Part shown: in pieces, positions 23,201-36,290 of the stretch
Layout of the letters: every line of letters starts with the position of its first letter
How positions within the stretch are numbered: position 1 is the first letter of the stretch
NCBI GenBank assembly: GCA_013399855.1
Contig: VXAY01005017.1
Location: 223,952 to 287,951 of the forward strand
Direction: 5' to 3'
DNA length: 64,000 nucleotides
From: Oxyruncus cristatus
Lineage: Eukaryota > Chordata > Aves > Passeriformes > Cotingidae
Translations under genes and position numbers: made by a program
The notes under the pieces: generated by a model
The model's database searches: none
What the model saw: only the letters and a program-made list of their open reading frames with translations
What the model was told of the DNA's origin: nothing

Positions 23201-26200
23201 TGAATCATTGATTAGCAGCAGATATGATTTTCTCAGCATCCTGTTTAATATTTTTTATAAATGACAAGCTTAACATATTCAAAACTAGTATTTAAAGTAA
23301 AATCTTATATTACTATCTCAAATGTACCATGAATAAGGGAAGCAAGCATTCTCGTTCTTCTTAAAATCATGTTCTAAGGATTGGATACTTCAGAATTAAT
23401 TACACTTTTCCTCTTTCTCTCCTCGTTCTCCTAATCTTTACTTAATCAGTCTCTCCTCTTCATTTTTCCTGTTTTGGCTGGCACACACTTCCAACTTGAT
23501 ATTTATATCACTTAATTATGTCACTAGTAAATAATGATTCATTAGTAATGGACACAGATTTAAGTTCCAGAATACCACTGGGTGTGGATGATGCAGCTGT
23601 ACACTGTACATTGGCATTTCTTCTGGCTTCAGCCATGACTTCTTGTTTTGGTCGGTATGATGAACTCACATGGTATTTGTCTCCAAGATTCCTCTCAATA
23701 ATCCATGTGTGGCAATGAAATCTTAGTGGCAGAAATTGTCAACAGTCAGTTGTGTCGGTTTTGCCACAGAAAATCTAACATTTATGGTTTTATCCATTGA
23801 TACAGTTCTAGGAGTAAAAAGATGAGTAATGGCTTCCAAATTCTTCCCCAAAAATTTGTCCAAGCTTGGAAAGGTCTGTTTTGAACTGTATTCTCAAGTT
23901 GTTTATTTTTTCCCTGCAGAAGTGCTCACAATATCAATGTGTATCACATGGAAATATGTGCTCTGCATGCATAAATCCTAGAGGAAGGTCTCTGTTTCCT
24001 TAATGTAAAAATCTTATCAGAGTCTGTGTTCCAAGATAATTATTACTCTCAAAGTTTAAAGCAGTAATTATGATTGATTTACTGTTAGCCTTTTTGTCAT
24101 GATATGTATGCAAAATAACTGAGTTCTCCTATGTCTCAGAAGATTTCATCATTCAAGTTTTCCAAGATTAGCCTTTGGTTGGTCTGCAAGTCATATGTGA
24201 AAGATCTTTGACACATCATTTATCTGTGTAATTTATTTTTTTTTTCATTCAATAAATGATGTGATGAAGCCTACTTTGTTCATGAGGATGCACAAATTAT
24301 TCCACTATTTCTGGATCTTTTGACTCACAGCTTTTTTCCCTGAAAATCAATGCTTGTGTTGGCTCTTTTTTGCATATCTCAGCATTTTCTATTAATATCT
24401 TCCCGTGCATGCTAAGGTCAATATTCATGATTTGACCTACAGCACATTCTTGTCCTGCTACTCACCAGGCATGTTTCAAAAACTGTGCAAATGTTTTGCT
24501 AGCATTCTGACAGCTGGTATAACAGAGAGCCTGGAAGTGATTTCTATAGGGTTCAGAATCCATACTATGTCTTTACCCAGAAATGTCTTGTTTGTTTTTC
24601 AGTGTTTCACCTAATGCTGCTGATGCCTAGAGAAAAAGATAATGAAGTTTTTCTCAAATGTTTCACCATCTGCTTTGAGCACCAGCAAATGTGTTTCTAA
24701 ACACATTCCTGTCTGCTTTGAATGTAACTTTCTTTCCTAAGATATTTAGAACTCTTTTTTGAGTTGATGTCTGAAAACATTTTAAGGACATCCAGTCATA
24801 AGTTTCTGCAAGGAGGATGATAATCATTTCACACTTGAGATGACTCTTTTTAAAATCATGATGTATTTATATCTCCAGTGACTTCATTAAGTCACCAACA
24901 ACATCTGCTGGGAGTAGTTGACCAGTTAATAGAGTGGCAAGGTCTTTCTGGTAATACTCACCGTATTATTCAGTTTTCTCAGACATTTCATGCAAGATTT
25001 GAAAGTGTTCTTGATCTTTTCAAATGCCAGATTATGAAGAAATTATTATAGTTATTGCAGAAATTATTCAATTATTTTAGATTTCTCAACAGTCTTGCAA
25101 AAGTGCCTCATTGTTTAGGTGCACATATTAAATTTTGTTTAAGACCTGTAGTCTGAGTAGTTTTTGTTTGTGGTCTCTTCTATTGCCAGATGTATTTTGC
25201 TTCTCTAATCTGAGACAATAAGCTTCCAAACTTGAGCTAACAAATACATCTATCGTCTCTGTATAGTCACATAGTACATAGGAGGCATAGTTCAGATTAT
25301 ATATAAAAATTCAAGCAATCTTGGCATGGGTGGGAGTCACCCAGAGCATCCACAGCCTTCTCTAACTTCTCATAAGCCTAAACATAATGTCAAATCAGTG
25401 TAAGAAATCCAAAATAGTGAAAGGTTCCATTAGCATACTCTCTTTGATAACTGAGGTGCCCTTCAAATAGACACATGCTTTGTGAAATGAGTAATTAAAA
25501 AAGACTTAATCAAAAAGCACTTAGCAGATGTTATCTCAAGCACTGCTGATACTTTTAAGTGCATATTCCAAGTGGGCAACATCAGCAATGTAATTATCTA
25601 GTAGGCAAGGAGAAAATTCAATCAATGTTAATCTAAGAAGTGTTTTTTATACAACTTCAGCACTTACATGTTCTCCAGTGACTGGTTCATAACAGTTTAA
25701 GAAGGGCAGGCTTATTCTAGGGGAATGATAGTGGAATAAATAGAATCTCTATTCAAAGCTCCCTAAAACAACACCACAAACCAGCAGTGGGATTATCTCA
25801 TAAACCAAATCTGGGATTATTTTTATATGGAAGCAGGTAAACAGGCATAGGAAATAGTCAATCTTCCACTTTCTTTCTTTCATTTTTTTTTTTAATCCCT
25901 TTATTCCATGTGTTATGCTGACAATGTTCTTTTCCCACACTGAAAATGGAGAAGGTTTAATCCTTTCTGAGGATTTTAATAGGACAGAAACAACCTAGTC
26001 GTATTGATTATTCTGTACTTCTTTTTTTCCTTATTAGCTAATGTATTTGTGGATGCCAATTTAGTAAAAGGAGAGAGAAAAGCACCTTCCTCTACATGAG
26101 GCAATATTCTTTCCTCAGATCTGTCAATTTTATTCCAAGCTGGAGTTGTTTCTGTATAAAAATGTTTGAATATTTCTTGTGGAATGAAAGTTTTGTATCT

Positions 26201-26244
26201 CTCCCTGTGATAATTCAATGACACTAACAATGCCCCAGATGTTT
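20243..26244. other. Unique AT-rich sequence, no gene or repeat seen
   Basis: Six kilobases without a recognisable transposable element, RNA gene or coding exon. Short open frames (for example 20507-20779 minus, 25976-26230 minus) have no recognisable features. Poly(A) runs such as the one near 22088 are the only low-complexity content. Confidence 0.5.
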
Positions 26245-26271
26245 GAATGTTCAGAATGTTCAGAATGTTCT
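26245..26271 (+). repeat. Three tandem copies of a 9-bp unit
   Basis: GAATGTTCA, GAATGTTCA, GAATGTTCT in direct succession. GAATGTTC resembles half of a heat-shock or steroid-receptor type inverted element (GAAnnTTC), but the match is short. Confidence 0.9.
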
Positions 26272-28192
26272 TTAGTGTTCACATTTTACATGTTCAAAAC
26301 AAAATATTTTTCATTCTATGATGTTTTTATACATGTGTTTACAGAATCCCGGGTGAGGAATATTAATATTTATTTTACTTTGATTGATAAATTGGGCACT
26401 TCCTCTGTCCTTATGAGAGTATTAAAAAAAATAAAAAGTATCTAGCTGGAGCACTTATATTTATTGGATTTTTTTCAGTTTTTAGAGGGAAGGAGGCCAT
26501 GATTCCTTCACTCTTTGTACTTAAATGTCACCTTTCAACTACAAACCTGCTTTACCTAAAATTTCTTGCATGTCTGCTATTTTTGATTTTGATAATCTCA
26601 ACTCCATATTTAGTACTTTAAGAAAGCTTTCTTGGATATGCCATAAAATCCTTTCTTTTCAACGAGAGAATGTGAATGTGAGGCATGCCTATAACCTTCC
26701 TTCTAGTTTATGCTATACATTCTTAGGATTTTTTTTTCATTCACTGACTTTCATATGCCTTCTAACCCACACTAAACCTTCTGTAAGGATTCTTAATATT
26801 TTCAAATAGCAAAGAGATTATTTCTGATGAAGAGGACCATTCCTTTACAGACAATTTTTCTTCATGATATAGACTTGCATGTCGTCACCTGCACATAAAC
26901 TATCTCCTTAAATGGGTTCTTGTTCCTTTCCCTTTTATTTAGGTACTTGCTTTTCTTAGCCAAAACATTTATCTCTTGTTTTAAATCACTTGGAGCCTCA
27001 CTTACTTTCTGTAGCCAGCATCATTTTATACTTGGACTTTTGACAGAAGAGTATTCAAAAATTATTTAGTGTGAATATGCCTTTTGTTTCTGCTGATATC
27101 ATGTCTGCATTATTTCTCCCTTGCTGAAGTTTTCAGTAATGTCAAAACTGGAATATGACTGTGAATCTCAGAAGGGGATGCTGTGCATTTATGTCTCTAA
27201 GGGATATTCATTTGACATATTAATCTTACGAATTTCTGTCAATATTCATGTCTTTCATGCACATTTGAAAGATGTATATAGGATCTATCTTCACTGTCTA
27301 ATTTCATAAATGAGACACTTATGCTTCAATTTTACAATAAAATATTGCATTGATTATAACTTACATTATGCAAATGAGAGAGATATTAGCAGTATGTAAA
27401 AATTCCAGTCTTGTGTTGTGACATCAAACCTTAGTTCACATAGAACAGAAACTGTGTTCATACATAAAAATAATCCTGGCTGACTCAGAGTTTGCCACCT
27501 CAAATGGTAGTTGTTATGATCGCTTCATTGCCTATAGCTCTGAGTGAGTTAGAGAGCTAGAAATGGTATAACCATAATAAAGGTATATTAACATATCCAA
27601 TCCAAAAACATGCTAACAGAAGCAATAACCCTGCTCCTGAACAATTCCTGGGATGAGATTCTGAAATTCAATTTATGTCTCGTGGTCTAAGGAAATACAA
27701 AAAAGCTGGAAAATCTACTTATCTGAATCTAAGCAAGTATGTTTTCATTATATATTGGGAAGCATACAAGCTCAAGTAAGGTATTTTTCCCTTTTGCTAG
27801 TAACCTGAACAAAGAAGAGTTAGGTTTCCAGCATTGAAGTAACTGTTTTTTTTAATGTTTGACCCAATTACAGTTTGTCCTGGAAGCACACACATATTTG
27901 ACAACAAATAGATATTTTCATATCCTAAATGATTGTTTCCACCTTCCAAAAATATTACATTAAAAAGACATCATTTTTCTTTGCAGTAAAAATTACTGGA
28001 GGTAGTAATGTTTATATGGTACAAAGGAAAATAGTCACTAAAAGGGGTGTTACTGGCTACCAGGCTGAAGGATACAATTGTCTGAACAAAAAACTTAGGC
28101 CTATTACAGCCATCTGCTGACCCATTCTGAAGCAAGGCTTTTCCTAAAGTCTCATGAAACCTCTTTTAGTTGTAATGTCTGTTTTCTTGGGG
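26272..28192. other. Unique AT-rich sequence
   Basis: No gene, RNA or mobile element recognised. Confidence 0.5.
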
Positions 28193-28282
28193 ACCAAAAA
28201 AAACCACCAAAACCAAACCAAACGAAAACAAGCAAAAAAAACACCAAACAAAACAAAAAACAAACAAACAAAACCCCCCAAA
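28193..28282 (+). repeat. A/C-rich simple sequence
   Basis: About 90 bp of A with C, CC and CCCCCC interruptions and only two G residues inside the tract; complementary in type to the T/G tracts at 14166 and 45051. Confidence 0.9.
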
Positions 28283-31200
28283 TTCAGAATATGTTTGTCA
28301 TACTGTCTGTTTCTTTGAATTTCTTAACTCTGAAAGCCACACAGTGGCTGTTTGTGACAGCCCTGCCAGTGCTTTAGGCTTTTGATGCTGTTAAGTGAGA
28401 AAAGTAAGTCCACAGTGAGAGCTACCAGCAGCATCAGGCCTCCCTGTGGACAGCAGCTGACACACAGTAGCTCCCTCAGGAGCAAGAGCCATGGCAGTGA
28501 CTTCTTTTCTCTGAGGACTCTGGCATTAACATTTTTGCAGCTCCTGTTTTGCAGAGTCTGGCCACCAACTTGCTCTGATCAATTACTTCTTACTTTACCT
28601 GTGTGTAAAGCTAATACTGAAGTGGACATTTTTGTCCACATTTCTGTCAGTACAATAGCAAGACAGGTCTACATGGTTAAGGTCTAGTCAGGCACAAGTC
28701 ACAGACAGTTGGGACATTCAGTGTGTAAAGTAAATACATATGCAGGGTGATGAAGTTATTTAACTGAACCACAGAAATAGTTTTTACTTGGCAGCCTTCT
28801 CATGGCTAAGCTTCCAAATTAAAAGAGGTCATGGGCATCTGTTGGGGCTAATGAGATCAACTATGAACTGTGTGGGGTTTTTGCTTGTCCCAGGATGTGA
28901 CAGCAAAGAGCAACCTGTAGGTCAGTTATGCGGCAGAGTACGAGCCCACTCTAACAGAACAGGGGAAGAAATTCCAGATGGAGATCTTAGGAGGCAGGGC
29001 TGCAGTATCCCTTTTGTACTTAGATCTGACATTAACCCAAACCTTTCACTGCAATGAATGGAACCTAAGATACTATGAATTTGGAGACAAAAAAAAAATT
29101 CCAGTCATATATTTTAGATAATCAATTAAAAGTAATGATTACACATCCTTTTCTTTCCAGACAAAATGTGATAACATATGGCCTGCCTGATTATTGTTTC
29201 CTAAACCACTGTTGTATTTGATCATAAATGACACATAAAAGGAAATGATGATTTCACACTTTGTTCCTACTTTGATGTTGTGAGATCCATGTGAGGTTCC
29301 TACCAAAAAAAAGCAGAATGATAATGTCTGGTGACTACTTCCATGACTAAAAACAAGCTCACATGAAATTCTAAATCAAGGAAACAAACTGTATCAGCAG
29401 GTGTTTGTATGAGGTAATATACTCCAAGAACATAGAATTTTTTGGTAAGGATAACTTACAAGGCTGTTAGTGTCATATTTTCAAGAGAAATGTAAATACA
29501 TCTGAAAAAGGGATTGAAAAAAGTTAAAAGGAATGGATCAGTCATGAGAAATTTGCATATTATTTGGGTAAACAAAGATTTTATAAGTTAAATCAGGTGA
29601 ATATTTTTGCCTTTACATATTATTTTCTTCTACATATTATAGTCTTTAGAAAACAGGCTCAGCTCTGTTGTGGTGACTTGCATTTGAAAACTAAACCAAA
29701 CCATATGTTTAATGCAGAAGCTTCTTTTATACAAGTGAGATTTTCAACTTTTCACATGATATGTTTGAATCACTAATTGCTAATTGCAGATTCCCTCACT
29801 GTTCTTTCTAGTGACATATTTGTAACAGCCTCTGAAAGATTACATCGAGAACATCAATTGGTGCATAAATATTTATGAATACTTAAGTGGAATAATCAAG
29901 TGTAATAAACTCTCCAGAGATACTGCTGGTATCTGAAGTGAATTTTAAGAATTGTATAATGTGTATATATGTGCTGTGAAAAAGTTTAACATTTGCCTTG
30001 CCAGAATACCTCTGTTATTAGAGGAATTAATTTTCTTTTGAGAATTTTAAACAAACTTCTCACTTAAAACAGTTTTTATGACTGGGGAGAGATTGCTAAA
30101 CCAGTAAGAATAATTTTATTCCCAGTTTACTTCTTGTGAGACAGCAGTGCCAGCTAGCTTGTGACTTAAAATTTTATTAGCACTGTAGTTTTTTTCCATT
30201 AGAATTAGAGAGCTTATTTAATTTCTTATGGCTTTATTGAGCAGCAGAAGTTAATAGTCAACCCTGTTCAGTAAGAAAACTAAACACAGCAGTAGGCATC
30301 TACAAGGCACCCTGTTCCACCCCATGAAGAAAGATACTTGTTTCTCAAGTGAAGAAGCCTTAAAAATACAGTGGAAAGAGTTGTTCCCCATTCTTAGTTC
30401 CCTTTAGAAGGACAAGATATTCCTGCTAGATATCTAGAGGGATTTGTCTTTGTTGTAGCCAATTGTATGAAGTTCCCCTGTTTTATTCTTGAACTAAAAA
30501 AGAAGTATTGATTATGAAGTTAATATTAGGATGTCTTTGAAAACTCACTGGCTGCTAGGAAGCATGATTACAGGTAATTATGCTCCATAATTACTCTCAT
30601 ATTATATGTGAAATCAAAAATATTCTGCATCATGGTGAAATTTATGGAAAGCTTTACAGAAAAATAAGTTTATTCCGTATTTTGACAGAAGCTAAGAGCT
30701 GGAATGTAGATATAGACAATCTTACACATTCTTTGTTTCTCTCAGGATGCTTAGCCTCTGTAATTTATTATTTTAACAATCCAGTCATTCCAAAATCCTT
30801 CTATTTTCTTGTTACTTCCAGTCCCGTCAACTTAGTCTTGACAGACAAAGTTGTAACATGTCTGCCTCACTGGAAAGAGCATTATTCAAGAATCTTCACA
30901 TTAGGCTTTGTCATCACCATTCCTGGATCACAGCTTGGTCTAAGGGTTTGGACTATAGCATTTACTTTTCTTGTCTTAATGGGCTTATATGTTAGACTTT
31001 AAATCTAGAAGTATGATATTGAAGACTAATAAAATTCTTAATCTAAATTCTACAAGTGATTCCCTCCAGCCTTTTGGTAGAGAGAGTGGAATTTTCATTC
31101 CAGAAACCAACCCCCCCCCAATCTACAAAAACTTCCATGAATTAAATATAAAACTAGAAATTAATTCAAATTAATCCTGTGTTTCTCTTTATGAATTCTA

Positions 31201-32291
31201 TTTCTCTGTGGTTTCAAGGCTTTGAGACTCCTGCATATTATTTTTGATGGTACATAACAAATGTGGTGGCTTCAATATCCCAATTCAATTTTGGCAGTTC
31301 TAGGCTATGATCTTGCAATGAACTCAATGATGACAGAAATCACTGCAAAAATCAGGGATCAAGACTTGACACAAAGTAAAACCTAAACAAATCAGGGTCA
31401 GTGGTGTGTATGCACCGAAGAACTGATTCATGTGCTCATATCCTGTTAACTGTTATTTAATGCTGAAGGGATTTGCTGAGTTTGACCCTGGAAGATTTGC
31501 ATTTCAATCATGCAAAATGATAAGCACCATCAGTCTCATAAGACATTGGTAAAAATTGTCATTCCAACTGCGGCAGATCATTATATCAAATTAAACATGA
31601 AACACTGAGGTTTTTCATGATGATAATATAATCTATTTTACATCACATTCCCTCTCTGTATTTCATGCAAGTAGTTATTATAGTAAGGTACTCAGAGGAA
31701 ACTGTGCTATCTTTATTCACTAAGTAAGAGAATTCAGCATCCAAAACTTGGTCTTGCATATTTCATTGCCATTAAAAACACAGAGACAAATAAAAGAGCT
31801 CTGATGTTCAATTTTAATTTTAATTTCCAAAGGCATTTCATAAAGCTCTATAATGTATGTTCACCCAGTGTTAACTGATTCTCTTTAAATACCTTTCAAT
31901 ATTAGCAGTGATATGGTGATCTTTTCCTCCTCGGTGATAAATAATTGGCTTCAATGTCAATTATTTTGACTCTGTTTTGTTGAGAGGTGAACAAACAGGC
32001 ATAGCTAAATACTTAGCTGCAGAACAGGTTCATGTAAGTGTATAAATTTATTCTATTACTATGCATCCATAAATAATAAGAAAAGTATATTTGTAACTCT
32101 TTTTTTCCTATTCTTCCTACAGGAAGGACATTATTTAATGGGTTGCTTTAAAAGAAAGCAACAGAGCCACTTAATAACTAGGCTTTTAAGCTTTCATTTA
32201 ATTTCCTTTTTCTCTTGGGTCATAAAATAACTCATGAAATATGAGATATTTAGTATGACTAATTAATCCCCATCTGATGTTTTTCCTAATA
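28283..32291. other. Unique sequence, no gene seen
   Basis: No element recognised. 28330-28690 and 28780-29060 are somewhat less AT-rich and carry open frames of 101 and 89 codons without recognisable domains. Confidence 0.5.
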
Positions 32292-32341
32292 TTATTACCA
32301 TATTAATTAGCTAATTACCCTAACATTGCTAATGGTAATAA
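32292..32341. promoter_or_regulatory. Palindromic cluster of homeodomain-type TAATTA sites
   Basis: TAATTAGCTAATTA at 32304-32317 is a perfect 14-bp palindrome holding two TAATTA cores. It lies between the arms of a second inverted repeat, TTATTACCAT (32292-32301) and ATGGTAATAA (32332-32341). More TAAT cores lie just upstream (CTAATTAATC near 32258). TAATTA is the core bound by many homeodomain proteins, so an enhancer-like role is possible. AT-rich DNA makes such sites common, so function is inference. Confidence 0.3.
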
Positions 32342-35300
32342 AATGAAAGCAATACTGCAACTATTCTTGTTAAGCTGTATTTTGGCAGACCTCACTGCAT
32401 TTAAAGTATTTCTGAAACAACACACGGTTCTGGGGAGGAAAACAAAGTAAGAGTTGCACCCTGTATCAAATCTATTTGTTTGATAAAAACAGGAAGTCTA
32501 ACTACAAGGCAACTTCAAGGCAACATGCTTTTTATACCGATATGTGTGACTTGAGATATTGATATTCCCTTTCCCATTTATGAAAATAAAATAGGTGCCA
32601 AGTGAGTAATTTTATTTATAAGACAAGGAGGAAATGGTTCAAAAATTCAGCATAATGCAGTTGAATACATAGGTAGGTAAATAGATAACAGTTGACTAAT
32701 CAGACATTATTTTGATGGGATTGTTTAGAAGACTGACAAATCAGGCCAGTTTTCAAACTTTACAGTAGTACATTTCTTCCCACAGTTGTAAAATATTACT
32801 CCTGATCACTACATATGCAAAACTGTTAGTCTTTAATTCCTATGTTCTGAATTATCTGTGAATATACAATAACATAGAGCTAATACTATATAGTTGGCAA
32901 CAGTGGCTGTGCTTCTTGGTGTTATTAGTTACTGACATCCAAGTGATCAGGCTGGAGGGTTCATTGACGAGAGGCCAAAACCAGAGTGATTTTGTCGTCT
33001 TTCTTCTCTGATTCTCTGCACTTATGTCTGATGGTTTTATGCCATTTTCCTCTACTCAGAAGGGGAGTTTAATCTGTTCCAATCCTGTTTATCTAGTTTC
33101 TTTTTTCTTGTCACTCATCCATTTGTACTCCTTTAGATTTACTTTTCTCTGTCTATCACTTCTTCCTTAATTAGGTGCCCTTCATATGTCAACACACTCC
33201 TCTTTGCTTGCCCCTTTGGTGGTCATACTTCTCGTATACTTAGTAAAATGCTTCTATGTGTCTGGCTACACTATGGTACAAAATATGAGCCTACTGTTGT
33301 TAAACTATTTCAGCTTACTTATGATCATATTGAAGACAAGTTAATGTTATTTATATTTTTATTATCACACTATTAATTTGTAGGTGCTTTAGCTACAAGG
33401 GTTAGGCAGCAAAGTGCCAGCTTATGTTGATTACAAGCAAAAACGATTACTTTGACTTTTTTTTATGGTAGCTATGCAAAGCGTGTTTGGTTAACTCATC
33501 TCAATGAATATTGAAAAATAATATTTATATGCATTCTATGTTTTCAGGGTCTGAGCTCTGAAATATAAAATTGTGTCATTTCACTACAGTGTTGGCAAAA
33601 TAAAGAGGACAGGAATAAAGTTTAAAAATATCACTTTTCTTCCAATAATAAACACCTCTTAAAAACTGTTTTTTTCCTGGTCTAAGTCCACAGTATTAAC
33701 ATTAGACTTGATTGTAGTTTTAAAGTTGTACCAAGAGTAAAAAGCCTCTCTGATGAGTTCAGATTTCTGGTCTGATAATCTAAACTGAGTCTCTTTGATT
33801 TATCCTACAGAAAGGAGGTCGTTTCAAAGTGAGGCTTGTCCTGGCACCAGTTAGTGGTTCCGTGCACTCTTTACTCGGTAATCTGTCCAAGTGGTTCCCT
33901 AGCTGTGTTCAAACTGCTTATACAAACAAGTGCTCACCACAATGTGAAAGGATCAAGGCAGCAGAAAAATGTGCAGTGTTTACTTCCCAATTTCATAGCT
34001 TTCCTCTGGAGCAACTGGAATCTCAGTAGGACACCCTGAAGTGGGTGATACCACATTATCACCGTAGAACACATGCACTTACATTAGTCATGCTACAACG
34101 ACATTTAAACTGTGCTTGCTTATCGGGGAAAAAAAATCCTATCTTAAGCTTTCCCAGAACTTTCTGCTTCTAGCTTTTCCACTGCAAGTCCACCTTTATT
34201 ATCTTTTTTCCTCAGGTGCTTGCTCCAACTGGCTGATAATCCTACGACCTGATATACTGCCTTCACAAGCACATGGCGAAATTTGCTTTAAATCATGTGT
34301 TTTGTTTGGATTTGTTTTCCATTCTCGTGGATAGCTAAAAGAAAATCTTTGACTAAGAAGTGTTATTTTCCTGCATTACGCTCTTCAAGACACCCAGAAT
34401 GATACTCTTCTGTGCTTATGAATGCATTCAAAACACCACAGGAATGCAGAAAGCAACCTGTTCTCTGAGTTTTCTCCAGGATAACTTAGGTGACAACATG
34501 GGGAATATTGACCAATTGTTTGTTTACATTCTTGTGAGTTGTAACAGTTGAATCTTATTCATCTATAGCACTGAGAATTATTTGTGAACCAGAAAGTGAG
34601 GGAAGTTAATTTAGTCTCACATCATAAGCTAACACAGGCTATGCATTTACAAAGTATTTAATGCTTTAGTCATTGATGATGTCCTTTTGCACTTTGAAAG
34701 TTGGTGTTAAAATGCATTACATTTGAAATGTATAAATAATTTACAAAAATGTATTTATTAGCTTATTTTCTCTATCTTAAAAATTAAAAAGCTATTACCC
34801 TGCCCATATAGGTGTTTCCAGAGCAGTTGCCCTTTCACTCATCAGCAGTACAGTAGATACAAATTGACTCCAAGTTAAAAACTATGTTATAGCTAGCAAA
34901 TACATTTTTCAAACTCACATCTATTGAAGTCACCTCCATGTTATGTTTATTCCAGTTAAAGGGATTTCTAAAATGCTCTTAAGAAAGTTCTTCAACTTGT
35001 TAAATAATATTTGAAGTTGAAGGAGTTTTTCTCGTCTGCTTGTTACTGAACAATGTTTATATGGTTGTCAATACAATGCATGTAGTTACATACCACATGT
35101 GGTTGATTACACCTATTCAAATTTCCTGATATCGTGGAGAATGCAAAAATAACTTCAGCAAATTGAGGGGAGCAGGAAGTAGTTATTACTAGAGATGTTC
35201 AGTAGAATAGTGTTCACTTTCAAGTTAAAAGTTCACTTTTCTATCTACTTGATGAAGGTCTGCAATTTACTCACATGCCATGTAGGAAGTGATTTCCTCC

Positions 35301-35814
35301 CAATTCTTTTATACCAGAAGAACTCCCAGATGATATCTTACTGGGTTGGACAAGAGATCCATTTAGCTCAACATTAAATCTCCATCAGTGGCAAAAAAGT
35401 TGTCACTACTGTACGTATGCTCTGCATGTAGTTGTCACTACAGAGAGCATATAGGCTTGAAGGCTCTGTACAGCCTGTTCCCATCCAACTTAACACTATC
35501 CTCAGCTGTTGGATGAGAAATGTCAGATGGAATATACAAATCTGACTTTGCCTCTTACAAGCTATTTATGGGCCTGCTGTCCGTGAATTTGTTCAAATGA
35601 TTGCTGAACCTGCTGATGCTGCCTACCTTCAAAATTTACCATTGCAACAAGTTCCAGAAGATTGCTTACTGTTAGATAAGACTTTTATGTTTAAAACCAA
35701 TCTCCTATTAGTTTCTATTGTCCTCTGTTAAATTGTCAATCTAATAATCAATTTATGATTTTGTAAATCTTGATCTTCTTCGTATCGAGCAAAAATAGAG
35801 TATGGGAGAAGAAT
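32342..35814. other. Unique AT-rich sequence
   Basis: No gene recognised. The part at about 35560-35770 has the feel of an old interspersed repeat but I cannot name a family. Open frames at 33829-34039 are short and overlapping in two frames. Confidence 0.4.
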
Positions 35815-36290
35815 AGATTGAGAGCAGCCCTGAGGAGAAATATCTGGGGATGTTGATTAATGAGAAACTCAATATGTGTACTTGCAGCCCAGAAAGCCAA
35901 CTATATTCTGGGCTGCATCAAAGGAAACATGGCCAACAGGTTAAAGTATTTCTGAAGTGGTTCTCCCTCTCTATCTGCTTTTGTAAGACCCCATCCAGAG
36001 TACTACATCCAGCTCTGGAGTTCCAAATATAGGAAGGATGTGGACTTTTTGGAGCAAGTCCAGAGGAGAGCCATGAGATGATGAGAGGGATGGAGCACCT
36101 CTCCTATGAAGACAGGCTGGGAGAGTTGGGGTTGTTCTGCCTGGAGTAGAGAAGACTTCAGGGAGNCATGAGATGATCAGAGGGATGGAGCACCTCTCCT
36201 ATGAAGACAGGCTGGGAGAGTTGGGGTTGTTCTGCCTGGAGTAGAGAAGACTTCAGGGAGATCTTACAGCAGCTGGAGAGGGACTTCAGT
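35815..36290 (+). mobile_element. CR1 LINE fragment (ORF2 C-terminal region)
   Basis: The stretch follows the avian CR1 ORF2 tail coding region: GCAGCCCAGAAAGCCAAC, then GACCCCATCCAGAGTACTA, then GGGATGGAGCACCTCTCC and GAAGACAGGCTGGGAGAG. It lacks the 3' UTR and terminal repeats and has deletions and stops, so it is a dead internal fragment. Its 3' part is duplicated around a single N (separate entry), which is more likely an assembly artefact than biology. Confidence 0.8.
36072..36260 (+). repeat. 94-bp direct duplication across a one-base gap
   Basis: 36072-36165 and 36167-36260 are the same 94-bp CR1 segment, differing at one visible position (GATGAGAGGG against GATCAGAGGG), separated only by N at 36166. 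The identity is far higher than the divergence of the CR1 copy itself. Confidence 0.9.

Noticed and set aside
26245..26271. GAATGTTC repeats as a heat-shock or hormone response element
   Set aside because: Direct rather than alternating inverted arrangement and only three units; recorded as a small tandem repeat only.
30580..31002. 140-codon plus-strand open frame
   Set aside because: AT-rich, no domain, no codon pattern, no exon signals.
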